Assembly: GCA_964538455.1 (NCBI GenBank) | Contig: CAZIDZ010000006.1 | Location: 48,243-112,242 of the forward strand | Direction: 5' to 3' | Source of the DNA: JAZDLX01 sp964538455 | Lineage (GTDB): Bacteria > Electryoneota > Electryoneia > Electryoneales > Electryoneaceae | Length of the DNA stretch: 64,000 bases | Shown: piece after piece, positions 16,047-24,455 of the stretch | Layout: every line of letters starts with the position of its first letter | Numbering within the stretch: the first letter of the stretch is position 1 | Translations under genes and position numbers: made by a program | The notes under the pieces: model-generated | Told to the model about the DNA's origin: nothing | Databases searched by the model: none | What the model saw: the letters and a program-made list of their open reading frames with translations, nothing else

Positions 16047-17597
16047 ATGGATCTGACACGCCGTGCTGGAGTGATTCTCCATCCAACCTCCCTGCCCGGA
16101 GCGAACGGAATCGGTGAACTCGGTGAGCAGGCGCACCGTTTTATCGACTGGCTGAACGAGGCCGGGCAAACGCTTTGGCAGGTGATGCCGCTGGGACCGA
16201 CGGGGTATGGGGACAGCCCCTACCAGACGACGTCGGCGTTCGCGGGCAATCCCTTGATGATCAGCCTCGACCGGCTCGTCGAAGAGGGATTGCTGTCCAA
16301 GTCGGATTTGAAGGCAGTGCAGGAGCTTCCCCAGGATCACGTGGAATTCGGGCTGGCGATTCTCGCGAAGGGGGACCTGCTGCGGAAAGCGTTCGACACC
16401 TTCAAGAAAATCAACGATCTCGAACGGAACAACCAGTTCCAGGAGTTTGTCGAGCGCTACCGCTACTGGCTCGAGGATTTTGCGCTGTTCACGGCGTTGA
16501 AGCGGCGTTTTGAAGGGCGCCCCTGGCCGGAATGGCCCGTTCCGTTGCGCGACCGCCACCCCGGCGATCTTGAGCAGGCGCGGATCGAACTCGCCGGGGA
16601 GATCGAGTACCTGACCTGGCTTCAGTTCATCTTCTTCGAGCACTGGTGGTCGGTGCGGCATCACGCGACGGAAAAGGGGATCGTGGTGCTCGGAGATCTC
16701 CCGTTGTTCGTCGCGCACGACAGCGTAGACGTCTGGGCGAATCGCCAGCTTTTCCATCTTGACGGCGAGGGCAATCCCACGGTCGTCGCCGGGGTGCCGC
16801 CGGACTATTTCAGCGAAACCGGACAGCGCTGGGGAAATCCGCTATACGATTGGGAGTCCCACCGGACTGAGGAATACCGCTGGTGGGAGATGCGCCTGCG
16901 GGTCACTTTCGACACGGTCGATTGGATCCGAATCGACCATTTTCGCGGGCTCGAAGCCTACTGGGAAATTCCCGCGGAGGAACCGACGGCCGTCAAGGGG
17001 CACTGGATCAAGGCGCCCGGCGCGGAGATGTTCGGCACCCTGCTCGGCCGGATGGGCGACCTGCGGGTGGTGGCGGAAGACCTGGGCGTGATAACGGAAG
17101 AAGTGGAAGCTCTGCGGAAGCAGTTCCGCTTTCCCGGGATGCGCGTGCTCCAGTTTGCCTGGGGTTCCGGACCGGAAAACAGTTTTCTCACCCACAATTA
17201 CGAGTTGGACTCGGTCGTCTACACCGGCACTCATGACAACAACACCACGGAGGGGTGGGCGCAGCAGGAGATGACGCCCGAAATGCTCCAGCAAATCGAA
17301 GAATACATCGGGCACAAGCCCAAATCGATTTCGCAGGAATTGATCCGCATCGCACTCTCCTCAGTTGCGGCCGTCGCGGCGATCCCGATGCAGGATTGGT
17401 TGGGGTTGGGCGTTGAGGGCAGGATGAACACACCGGGGCTTCCGCAGGGGAACTGGACCTGGCGAGCCTCCGACACGGCCTTCAGCTCCGACTTGGCGAA
17501 GAGAATGAAGGAACTCTCGCACAGGTACGGGCGTTTCAAATTTGAACCTCCGCGCGGCGATCAGGCGACGACCAAGCAGGCGCCGCAAGACGAATGA
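16047..17597 (+). CDS. malQ: 4-alpha-glucanotransferase (amylomaltase)
   Basis: The 516-residue GH77 enzyme transfers alpha-1,4-glucan segments between maltodextrins or glycogen-derived chains. Diagnostic sequences are RAGVILHPTSLPGANGIGEL (6-25), WQVMPLGPTGYGDSPYQ, GDLPLFVAHDSVDVWAN, IRIDHFRGLEAYWEIP (nucleophile Asp in the IDHFRG motif), the acid/base region VVAEDLGVITEEV, and VYTGTHDNNTTEGW. The length is typical of bacterial GH77. No other glycogen or maltose genes are adjacent. Confidence 0.95.
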   Translation: MDLTRRAGVILHPTSLPGANGIGELGEQAHRFIDWLNEAGQTLWQVMPLGPTGYGDSPYQTTSAFAGNPLMISLDRLVEEGLLSKSDLKAVQELPQDHVEFGLAILAKGDLLRKAFDTFKKINDLERNNQFQEFVERYRYWLEDFALFTALKRRFEGRPWPEWPVPLRDRHPGDLEQARIELAGEIEYLTWLQFIFFEHWWSVRHHATEKGIVVLGDLPLFVAHDSVDVWANRQLFHLDGEGNPTVVAGVPPDYFSETGQRWGNPLYDWESHRTEEYRWWEMRLRVTFDTVDWIRIDHFRGLEAYWEIPAEEPTAVKGHWIKAPGAEMFGTLLGRMGDLRVVAEDLGVITEEVEALRKQFRFPGMRVLQFAWGSGPENSFLTHNYELDSVVYTGTHDNNTTEGWAQQEMTPEMLQQIEEYIGHKPKSISQELIRIALSSVAAVAAIPMQDWLGLGVEGRMNTPGLPQGNWTWRASDTAFSSDLAKRMKELSHRYGRFKFEPPRGDQATTKQAPQDE

Positions 17598-17891
17598 GCC
17601 GCGAACACGGCGGCTGCGGAGGACTCGATGGCGGTTGATTTATCTGCCCGAACGCAGCCCGGATATTCTCGAAGCGGTTCATTTGATTTTAATGGAGCGT
17701 ATTCATAAATCTAATTATCAATGAGTTAGCGGTTAGAGAGTTGCACGCGGTGACCACGCTTGCGGGCGAGGCACCGCGTTTGTTTACCTTGCACCCCGCA
17801 CGAAACCCCGATGGGAGGGTGCGCGAGCGGAGTCGGCCGTCGCCGGATTAGCCGTTGAGACGGTTTACGGATGAGAAGTGAGGGACGGAAC
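17598..17891. other. Gap between malQ and topA
   Basis: These 294 bases hold no gene. An 8-bp stem (acgcggtg at 17745-17752, caccgcgt at 17772-17779) followed by ttgttt may be a weak terminator for malQ. The remainder probably contains the promoter of the topA operon. Confidence 0.4.
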
Positions 17892-20264
17892 ATGTCGAGC
17901 AAACTGATGATCGTTGAGTCGCCCGCGAAGGCGAAGACTTTGTCGCGCTACCTGGGCAACGATTACGCGATCAAAGCCTCGATGGGACATGTGCGCGACC
18001 TTCCGGAGAAGGGCCTCTCGGTCGACGTGAAAAAGGACTTCACTCCCAGCTACGAAGTCATCGAGAGGAAGAAGAAGACGGTCTCCGACCTGCAGAAGGC
18101 GGCGGGAAAGGCGGAGACGATCCTGCTCGCAACGGACCCGGATCGTGAGGGGGAGGCGATTGCGTGGCACATCGCCCATCTGCTCGAGAAAAAGACGAAC
18201 GCTCCGTTGCAGCGTGTGATGTTCCACGAGATCACCAAGAAGGCGGTGAAAGAGGCGGTGGAGCATCCCGGCGAGATCGACCTGAACAAGGTGGACGCGC
18301 AGCAGGCGCGCCGGGTGCTCGACCGGCTGGTCGGCTACCTCGTCAGCAGCGAGCTGAACAAGGTGATCGCACGGGGACTTTCCGCCGGTCGCGTGCAGTC
18401 TGTGGCGCTGAGGTTGATCGTCGAGCGCGAGCTGGAGATCGAGGCGTTCGTCCCTGAGGAATACTGGATCATCTCCGCGCTAGCCAAGCTCGAGCACGGC
18501 GAACAGTTCAAGGTCAAGCTCGCGCGGATGGGGGGTGAGGAAGCCAGCGTCACCGGCGGAGAGATCGCCCAGCAAGTAATATCCGATCTGCAATCGATGC
18601 CGGCAAAGCTGTTTGACCTTCGGCACCGTGTCACAAAGCAGAATCCCGCGCCGCCGTTCACGACGTCGACCCTGCAGCAGGAAGCGGCGCGACGCCTCTC
18701 GATGAGCGTCAAGCGAACGATGGTAATCGCCCAGAGGCTCTACGAAGGCGTCGAACTGGGAGATCACGGTTCGATCGGCCTGATCACCTACATGCGAACC
18801 GATTCCACGCGGATCAGTCCGGTGGCGATCGGTATGGCACGCGATTTCATCAAGGAAACCTATGGCGAGAACTACCTCTTTGAACGCGCGCGCCAGTACA
18901 AACCGAAAGGAAAGCGCACCCAGGACGCTCACGAGGCGATTCGCCCGACGAGCACCGAATGGACCCCGGACAAGGTCAGGAAGTTTCTGGATCGCGACCA
19001 GCTGCGCCTGTACGAACTGATCTGGAACCGCTTTCTCGCGACACAGATGGCTGAGGCGGTCTACGAAGGCGTAACAGTGGACATCGGTGTCGGTGAGCCG
19101 GGTACGGCCCCCGCGGGATTCGAACAGGGTGCGGAGGGTCAGCCGCCCTATCTACTCCGCGCTGTCGGTCGGAAACTGCTTTTCGCCGGCTTCCGGGCAC
19201 TCTGGGGGGAGGACGAGAACGGGGACAACGGCAAGGGCGGCAGGGAAGATGCGGACAAACCCACCCAGCTGCCGGAGTATCTTTTCCAGCTAGCCCGCAG
19301 CAAGGATGCCGAGCTGCCCGCTCTCCCGAAACCCGGGGATGATGCCGAGGTCCGGGATGTGGAGGGTGAGCAGAAATTCACCCAACCGCCGCCGCGCTAT
19401 TCCGAATCGAGCCTCGTCCGCACGCTGGATGAATTGGGGATCGGCCGTCCCTCTACATACGCCCAGATCATCTCCACGATCCTTGACCGCAAGTACGTTG
19501 AGCGGAGGGAGAAACGCAAGTTGACACCCACCGAACTCGGCCGCACGGTCAACGGTGTGCTCGTAAAAGAGTTCGAGGACGTCTTCAACGTCAAATTCAC
19601 CGCGACGATGGAAGAAGCGCTCGACAAGGTGGAGGAGGGCGCCTCCTGGGTGGAAACCGTGCGCACCTTCTGGGAGCCGTTCAGCGAAGATATCGAGAAG
19701 TTCAAGAAGCGCCGTGAGGAGATCAAGCAGGACACGATGACATCCACCGGCCGGGTATGTCCCGAGTGCGGCAAGGGGGAGCTCGTGGAACGGTGGGGTC
19801 GCTTTGGCAAGTTCATCTCCTGCAATCGCTACCCCGAATGCAAGTATATTGAAAAGGTCGCCAATGGGGAAAAAGCGGCGCCCGTCCCGACCGGCAGGAC
19901 GTGCCCGAAATGCGGCGAAGGAGAGCTGGTCATCCGGCATGGACGCCGCGGCGAGTTCATCGCCTGCAACCGTTACCCCAAATGCGACTACACCGAGGAT
20001 CCGAGTGTGCCGAAGATCGAAATTCCCTGCCCCCGTGACGGGTGCGGCGGAACGATCACGGCGAAGCGGACCCGAAGAGGTAAGGTTTTCTACGGGTGCT
20101 CGAACTGGAAGGAGAAACAGTGCAAGGTCGCCTTTTGGGACCAGCCCGTGGAGAAGAAGTGCCCGTCATGCGGCTATCCGTTGATGACGATCAAGGGTGA
20201 AAATCTCGTCTGCCCCGAGTGCGAGCACAAGGAGCCCTATGAAGGAGAAGCCGGAGCTGCGTGA
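17892..20264 (+). CDS. topA: DNA topoisomerase I
   Basis: The 790-residue type IA topoisomerase relaxes negative supercoils. The Toprim domain starts at once (LMIVESPAKAKTLSRYLG) and carries DPDREGEAIAWH. The active-site tyrosine lies in LITYMRTDSTRIS (about 295-307). Four C-terminal zinc-ribbon-like modules follow: CPECGKGELVERWGRFGKF, CPKCGEGELVIRHGRRGEF, CPRDGCGGTI and CPSCGYPL. The ATG at 17892 has GAGGGA upstream; an in-frame ATG at 17871 is a weaker alternative. Its end overlaps xerC by 26 bases, so the two are co-transcribed. Confidence 0.97.
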   Translation: MSSKLMIVESPAKAKTLSRYLGNDYAIKASMGHVRDLPEKGLSVDVKKDFTPSYEVIERKKKTVSDLQKAAGKAETILLATDPDREGEAIAWHIAHLLEKKTNAPLQRVMFHEITKKAVKEAVEHPGEIDLNKVDAQQARRVLDRLVGYLVSSELNKVIARGLSAGRVQSVALRLIVERELEIEAFVPEEYWIISALAKLEHGEQFKVKLARMGGEEASVTGGEIAQQVISDLQSMPAKLFDLRHRVTKQNPAPPFTTSTLQQEAARRLSMSVKRTMVIAQRLYEGVELGDHGSIGLITYMRTDSTRISPVAIGMARDFIKETYGENYLFERARQYKPKGKRTQDAHEAIRPTSTEWTPDKVRKFLDRDQLRLYELIWNRFLATQMAEAVYEGVTVDIGVGEPGTAPAGFEQGAEGQPPYLLRAVGRKLLFAGFRALWGEDENGDNGKGGREDADKPTQLPEYLFQLARSKDAELPALPKPGDDAEVRDVEGEQKFTQPPPRYSESSLVRTLDELGIGRPSTYAQIISTILDRKYVERREKRKLTPTELGRTVNGVLVKEFEDVFNVKFTATMEEALDKVEEGASWVETVRTFWEPFSEDIEKFKKRREEIKQDTMTSTGRVCPECGKGELVERWGRFGKFISCNRYPECKYIEKVANGEKAAPVPTGRTCPKCGEGELVIRHGRRGEFIACNRYPKCDYTEDPSVPKIEIPCPRDGCGGTITAKRTRRGKVFYGCSNWKEKQCKVAFWDQPVEKKCPSCGYPLMTIKGENLVCPECEHKEPYEGEAGAA

Positions 20265-21159
20265 GTACCTGTCGGATTGGCTGGAGCACCTGAAGGCCGT
20301 CCGCAACGCCTCCGAACACACCTTGAAGGGCTATTCCCGGGACGTTGGCGCGTTCCTGGACCACCTTGAGACGATCAGCGGCCGACTGCCCCCTCCTGAA
20401 AAAATCCCAATGCGTTGGATTCGCAGATACCTGGGTTTGCGGGCCGAGCACGGCGCCAGCCGTCGAAGCATCGCACGCCTGCTGTCTTCTTTGAAAGGGT
20501 TTTTTCGTTATCTTGTGGAGAGTGGAGTGCTCACCGATTCCCCTGCGGAGGCGATCGAGGGTCCCCGCCTCGACCGCCGCCTGCCGGATGCGCCAAGCGA
20601 GGAAACGGTGGAACGAGCGATGGACAACCTTGTTGATGACGATCCCGTGCGGCTGGCGCGGGACAAGGCTTTGCTGGAGCTGCTCTACGGCTGCGGGTTG
20701 CGTGTCGCCGAAGCGGTCAGCCTCGATGTGGGTTCCCTCGATTTGAAACGCGGATGGCTGCGCGTGGTCGGCAAGCGCAGAAAACAACGGGTTCTCCCGC
20801 TGGGAGGCCGCGCCACCGAAGCCGTGCGCGACTGGCTGAAGCGACGCCCTGAGTGGGTTCGTGAGGCGAGCGTGGACGCACTGCTACTCGGAACACGGGG
20901 AAACCGGTTGGGCGTTCGCAGCGCCTACAATGCGGTCAACCGGCGCCTGCGCGACGCCGGGGAGCGGGAGGGAGCGCATCCTCACGCACTTCGCCATGCC
21001 TTTGCAACTCACATGCTCGAGCGGGGCGCGGACCTTTCATCGATCAAGGAATTGCTGGGCCACGAGAGCCTTTCTACGACCCAGATCTATACGCATGTTA
21101 CCGCTGAGCACCTGAAGCGGGTGTATTCAGGAAAACACCCCCGAGCGCGGAGATCCTGA
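20239..21159 (+). CDS. xerC: Tyrosine recombinase XerC/XerD type
   Basis: The 306-residue recombinase resolves chromosome dimers, usually at dif. It has an N-terminal SAM-like core-binding domain and a catalytic domain with all expected residues: Arg in GCGLRVAEAVSL, Lys in VVGKRRKQRVLPL, HxxR in HALRHAFATHML, His in LLGHESLSTTQ and the nucleophile Tyr in IYTHV. The ATG at 20239 has AAGGAG upstream and lies inside the end of topA. The topA-xerC order is common in bacteria (the codV region of Bacillus is similar). XerC is preferred over XerD by context, not by a decisive residue. Confidence 0.9.
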   Translation: MKEKPELREYLSDWLEHLKAVRNASEHTLKGYSRDVGAFLDHLETISGRLPPPEKIPMRWIRRYLGLRAEHGASRRSIARLLSSLKGFFRYLVESGVLTDSPAEAIEGPRLDRRLPDAPSEETVERAMDNLVDDDPVRLARDKALLELLYGCGLRVAEAVSLDVGSLDLKRGWLRVVGKRRKQRVLPLGGRATEAVRDWLKRRPEWVREASVDALLLGTRGNRLGVRSAYNAVNRRLRDAGEREGAHPHALRHAFATHMLERGADLSSIKELLGHESLSTTQIYTHVTAEHLKRVYSGKHPRARRS

Positions 21160-21304
21160 AAGCGGGATCTTACCCGCTGCCCGCGGGTGCCAGCATTGAC
21201 AATCGATAGGCGGATGTAGGCTGTCCGCCGGAAACCGATGGTGGAAGCCGCCGAGAAACCGGCGCGACCGGTTGGCGGCCGGAAGCACTTTTCAGGAGGC
21301 AACC

Positions 21305-21592
21305 ATGAGGATCGTGATCCAGGGAAGAGGTATTAACGTTCGTGATTCACTCAAGAGCCACATCGAACAGGAACTCAACCGACTGGATCGTCTTTACCCA
21401 AGGATTACAGATGCAGACGTTGTACTCGAAGGGAAATTGCATCAGAAGGAGGTGCGGATCAAACTCAACGTGCCGGACCAACTGCTGGTAGCGAACGAAA
21501 GAGCGAACAAATTCGAGATCGCCGCGGAGAGTGCGGTGGATAAACTTGTCGACCAGGTGAAGAAGTACAAAGACAAACTCCGGGGACATTAA
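21305..21592 (+). CDS. hpf: Ribosome hibernation promoting factor, short form
   Basis: The 95-residue protein of the HPF/YfiA (RaiA) family binds the 30S decoding site and silences idle ribosomes. The family pattern is clear: MRIVIQGRGINVRDSLKSHI, the LDRLYPRITDADVVLE strand region, and KFEIAAESAVDKLVDQVKKY. It has only the N-terminal domain, so it is the short form. AGGAGG precedes the ATG at 21305. It lies 5 bp before hprK; hpf next to PTS-regulatory genes is a recurrent arrangement. Confidence 0.93.
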   Translation: MRIVIQGRGINVRDSLKSHIEQELNRLDRLYPRITDADVVLEGKLHQKEVRIKLNVPDQLLVANERANKFEIAAESAVDKLVDQVKKYKDKLRGH

Positions 21593-21597
21593 CATCG

Positions 21598-22608
21598 ATG
21601 AACACCCCGTTGACCGATCAGGAGAGACAGCAGGGGAAGCGGATCACCCACATCGAGATCGAGGAGCTGTTCGAGGACAACCGTGAGCGGCTGAGACTCG
21701 AGCTTGTGGCGGGAAGCGAGGGGCTGAAACGGCGCATTGAAGAGAAGGAGCTACATCGTCCCGGACTGGCCCTCGCGGGATTCCTCGAACTGTTCACATT
21801 CGACCGAGTCCAAATTCTTGGAAATACTGAGATTCAATATCTCCAGGGGTTGAGCGGCAAGGAGCGTGCAGCGAGCATCGCCAAGGTGATGAAACTCGAG
21901 ATTCCCTGCCTGATCATCTGCAACGACAACAAGGTGCCGCGCGAGTTGAAGGCGAAAGCTGACGAGCGCGGCATTCCTCTGTTCACCAGCAAACGGACGA
22001 CGACAGACCTGATCCATCTGCTCAGCGATTACCTCGACGACCGTTTCGCACCGTTCATCAGCGTCCACGGGAGCCTCGTCGACGTCTATGGCACCGGGAT
22101 GCTGTTCACCGGCCGCAGCGGCATCGGGAAGAGTGAAATCGCTCTCGATCTCGTCGAACGCGGTCACCGGCTGGTGGCCGATGACATCGTGCAGATCGAC
22201 AAGAAAGCGGAGGGGATCCTGATCGGGACCTCCCCCGAAATGATCCGCCACATGCTCGAGGTGCGGGGTGTGGGGATCATCGACGTCCGGCGCATGTTCG
22301 GAGTTCGCGGGATTCGGATGCAGAAAAGGGTCGAGGTCGAAGTCCGCCTCGAGGAGTGGGACGACAACATCGAATGGGAGCGTATCGGGCTCGACTATGA
22401 GTCGATCCGCCTGCTGGGGGTGGACATCCCCTTGCTCCGTTTGCCGATTTTCCCGGGCAAAAACATCACGATGATTGCGGAGGTGATCGCGCTGCAAATC
22501 CACTTACGGGTGTACGGAGTCAATCCGGCGGAGGAGATGAACCGGCGCATCCGTGAAGAGGCAGACCGCAGGAAGCTGCAGAACTACTTGATTCGAGATT
22601 TCGAATGA
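21598..22608 (+). CDS. hprK: HPr kinase/phosphorylase
   Basis: The 336-residue bifunctional enzyme phosphorylates and dephosphorylates a serine of HPr. Visible features are the conserved His in VHGSLVDVYGTG (157 and following), the P-loop GRSGIGKSE (172-180) and the HPrK signature around EVRGVGIIDVRRMFGVRGI. The C-terminal helix region (GKNITMIAEVIALQIHLRVYG) is also typical. In Gram-positives it controls catabolite repression. In Gram-negatives with incomplete PTS it is thought to be purely regulatory, which fits the soluble EIIA and EIIB genes that follow. No HPr gene is in the window. Confidence 0.96.
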   Translation: MNTPLTDQERQQGKRITHIEIEELFEDNRERLRLELVAGSEGLKRRIEEKELHRPGLALAGFLELFTFDRVQILGNTEIQYLQGLSGKERAASIAKVMKLEIPCLIICNDNKVPRELKAKADERGIPLFTSKRTTTDLIHLLSDYLDDRFAPFISVHGSLVDVYGTGMLFTGRSGIGKSEIALDLVERGHRLVADDIVQIDKKAEGILIGTSPEMIRHMLEVRGVGIIDVRRMFGVRGIRMQKRVEVEVRLEEWDDNIEWERIGLDYESIRLLGVDIPLLRLPIFPGKNITMIAEVIALQIHLRVYGVNPAEEMNRRIREEADRRKLQNYLIRDFE

Positions 22609-22982
22609 TCCCAGGGGCGCTGGTCGTCACGCATGGCGATCTGGGAGAGGTGATGGTCCGCGAAGCGTGCCGTCTCATCGGGCAGGAGCAGCGTATTGTC
22701 GCGATGAGCACCGAGGGGCTCTCCGCTTCCGAGATCAGCGACCGGGTAAAAGAGCAGATTGGGACCGAACCCTGGATCGTGTTCACGGACGCCCCGGGGA
22801 CGTCGCCGACGGTGCGGGCATGCGCGGCGATTTCATCCGGTCAGGCGGTGGTCACCGGGATCAACCTTGGGATGCTGATCTCCTTTCTGATCCATCGCAA
22901 GCGATTGGCAATACCGGAGTTGGCGGCAAAAATGGTCGAGGACGGGAAACGTTCACTGGAGCTGATATGGCCTCGACCCTGA
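22605..22982 (+). CDS. PTS mannose-family EIIA protein
   Basis: The 125-residue soluble protein has the mannose-family EIIA fold. The phosphorylated residue is His10 in ALVVTHGDLGEVMV. DAPGTSPTVRAC and the GINLGMLISFL segment are also typical. It accepts phosphate from HPr and passes it to EIIB. Its ATG overlaps the hprK stop (ATGA), so the two are coupled. No EIIC or EIID permease genes follow, which suggests a regulatory role rather than sugar uptake. Confidence 0.9.
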   Translation: MIPGALVVTHGDLGEVMVREACRLIGQEQRIVAMSTEGLSASEISDRVKEQIGTEPWIVFTDAPGTSPTVRACAAISSGQAVVTGINLGMLISFLIHRKRLAIPELAAKMVEDGKRSLELIWPRP

Positions 22983-23485
22983 ATGGGACGGTCCTCCGCC
23001 TGGACGATCGGCGCATTCACGGTCAGATCCTTTACGGTTGGGGAGTTGGATGGCCCGCGGACGAGATCTGGCTCGTGGATCGCACTGTGGCGAACGACAC
23101 CCGGGAACGGACCATATACGAGGAATTGATCGCCGAGAGCGGATCTGTGGGGGGAGTCCTCGATCCTGCCGACGCCGGCACACGTATTTCCGCCTTGCAG
23201 CGCGAACTTCCCCGTGCACAGAGATTGGTCGTTTTCAGCGACCCGGCCGATCTAAAGGACCTGACCGGCGATGAACTGCAAATCGCCGAGATCGATCTTG
23301 CCCATCGGACGGAAAAACAGGGCCGCCGCGAGATCGTCGCGCGAGTGTATCTCGGAGAGGACGAAGTTGAACTGTTGAACGGGCTCCGGGCGAAAGGAGT
23401 GCCGATCCTGCGCAGAGATCTTCCGGGGGACGAACCCGTGCCAGTGGATAGGCTGACGATTGAGGGAGGGAAAGGTGAGCAGTAA
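22967..23485 (+). CDS. PTS mannose/sorbose-family EIIB protein
   Basis: The 172-residue protein has the EIIB(man) active-site motif LRLDDRRIHGQILYGWG, with the phosphorylated histidine at 18. The VDRTVANDTRERTIYEEL and LVVFSDPADLKDL segments follow the family pattern. The ATG at 22967 overlaps the EIIA gene by 16 bases; the longer frame to 22667 is a shadow across EIIA. With HprK and EIIA it forms a soluble phosphorelay lacking the membrane subunits. Its phosphorylation target is unknown. Confidence 0.88.
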   Translation: MASTLNGTVLRLDDRRIHGQILYGWGVGWPADEIWLVDRTVANDTRERTIYEELIAESGSVGGVLDPADAGTRISALQRELPRAQRLVVFSDPADLKDLTGDELQIAEIDLAHRTEKQGRREIVARVYLGEDEVELLNGLRAKGVPILRRDLPGDEPVPVDRLTIEGGKGEQ

Positions 23486-24371
23486 AAGACGTCCCGCCGA
23501 TGAGTTCGCTGTGGGTCTCACCGTGATCGCTGCTGTCATCGTCCTGATCGGCGGCGTGCTCTGGGGCAAGGGTATTTCCTTCCGGTCGGATCACCGGACG
23601 TTCCGGGTTCATTTTGCGGAGGTGTACGGTCTCAAGGAGGGCAGCGCGGTACTCGTCCAGGGCGTCGCGCACGGCAAGGTCGGAGAGATCCAGCTCGACG
23701 GACGCGGGGCGACAGTGACCGTGCTGCTCGATCGCAGCGTGCGGCTATACAAGGACACGCGGGTAATCCTGTTCACTCCGCAATTAATGGGAGGGCGGGT
23801 GGTCTCCATCGACCCGGGGAACGGCCCCGATTTACTTAAGGAAAACAGCATTCTCCAGGGCGAGGTGCCAGCGGGCATGGGCGAGGTGATGGCCGCGTCG
23901 GGGGAGGTGCTCAATGAACTGCTGATGACCGTTCGCCAACTGCACACCACCACCGCGCGCGTCGATACGATGCTGATTGAAAGCCAACTCACCCAACGTG
24001 TGGAACGCTCGCTGACGAACCTTGAACAGATGACCGCCAGCCTGCGGGATGATCTCACGAGAGCGGCGCGGTCGATGCGGGAGGGGGCCGAGGACATCCA
24101 CGGATCCACGCAGCAGATCCATGGCCTGGTGACGGACAACAAACCCCGTATTGACAGCTTGATGACGCGGTTGAACCGGGTAGTCGAGGAGACGGAGAGT
24201 TTTTCCCGCAACCTCGGCGAATTCAGCGTTGCGATGAATGAGCAGCAGGGGAGCCTGGGCAAACTCGTCTACTCCGATTCGCTTCACCAGCAGCTTCAGA
24301 CGACCCTCTCCGATCTCGACGCCTTGATCGTGCGGCTGAAAAAGGAAGGGATCAAGGTCAGTATTTTCTGA
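23475..24371 (+). CDS. MlaD/MCE-domain protein
   Basis: The 298-residue protein has one N-terminal membrane anchor (FAVGLTVIAAVIVLIGGVLW). An MCE/MlaD domain follows (RTFRVHFAEVYGLKEGSAVL, then VQGVAHGKVGEIQL). The C-terminal half, about 130-290, is helical and coiled-coil-like (for example LTNLEQMTASLRDDLTRAAR). MCE proteins carry lipids between membranes. The start is GTG at 23475 after GGAGGG, overlapping the EIIB gene by 11 bases. The usual MlaE and MlaF partners are not adjacent; the gene is the last of the PTS-regulatory operon. Confidence 0.88.
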   Translation: MSSKRRPADEFAVGLTVIAAVIVLIGGVLWGKGISFRSDHRTFRVHFAEVYGLKEGSAVLVQGVAHGKVGEIQLDGRGATVTVLLDRSVRLYKDTRVILFTPQLMGGRVVSIDPGNGPDLLKENSILQGEVPAGMGEVMAASGEVLNELLMTVRQLHTTTARVDTMLIESQLTQRVERSLTNLEQMTASLRDDLTRAARSMREGAEDIHGSTQQIHGLVTDNKPRIDSLMTRLNRVVEETESFSRNLGEFSVAMNEQQGSLGKLVYSDSLHQQLQTTLSDLDALIVRLKKEGIKVSIF

Positions 24372-24395
24372 ACAGTTAGTCGTTGGAGAACGATC

Positions 24396-24430
24396 AGGGA
24401 CAGTCCCCGCGATGTACGGGGACTGTCCCT
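24396..24430 (+). terminator. Palindromic terminator of the topA-mlaD region
   Basis: Arms of 14 bp (24396-24409 and 24417-24430) are perfectly complementary, have a 7-base loop and are followed by cttttt. The arm begins agggacagtcccc. The outer GGGACAGT matches the ends of the palindromes at 45-46 kb, so it may be a repeat element serving as terminator. Confidence 0.82.
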
Positions 24431-24455
24431 CTTTTTATAGCGGGAATCCGTATTC

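Noticed and set aside
17598..17891. tRNA gene (including tRNA-Sec) between malQ and topA
   Set aside because: The stem at 17745-17779 has no cloverleaf or TTC-loop sequence around it.
22667..22966. Upstream extension of EIIB
   Set aside because: It lies wholly inside the EIIA gene in another frame; the ATG at 22967 starts the conserved domain.
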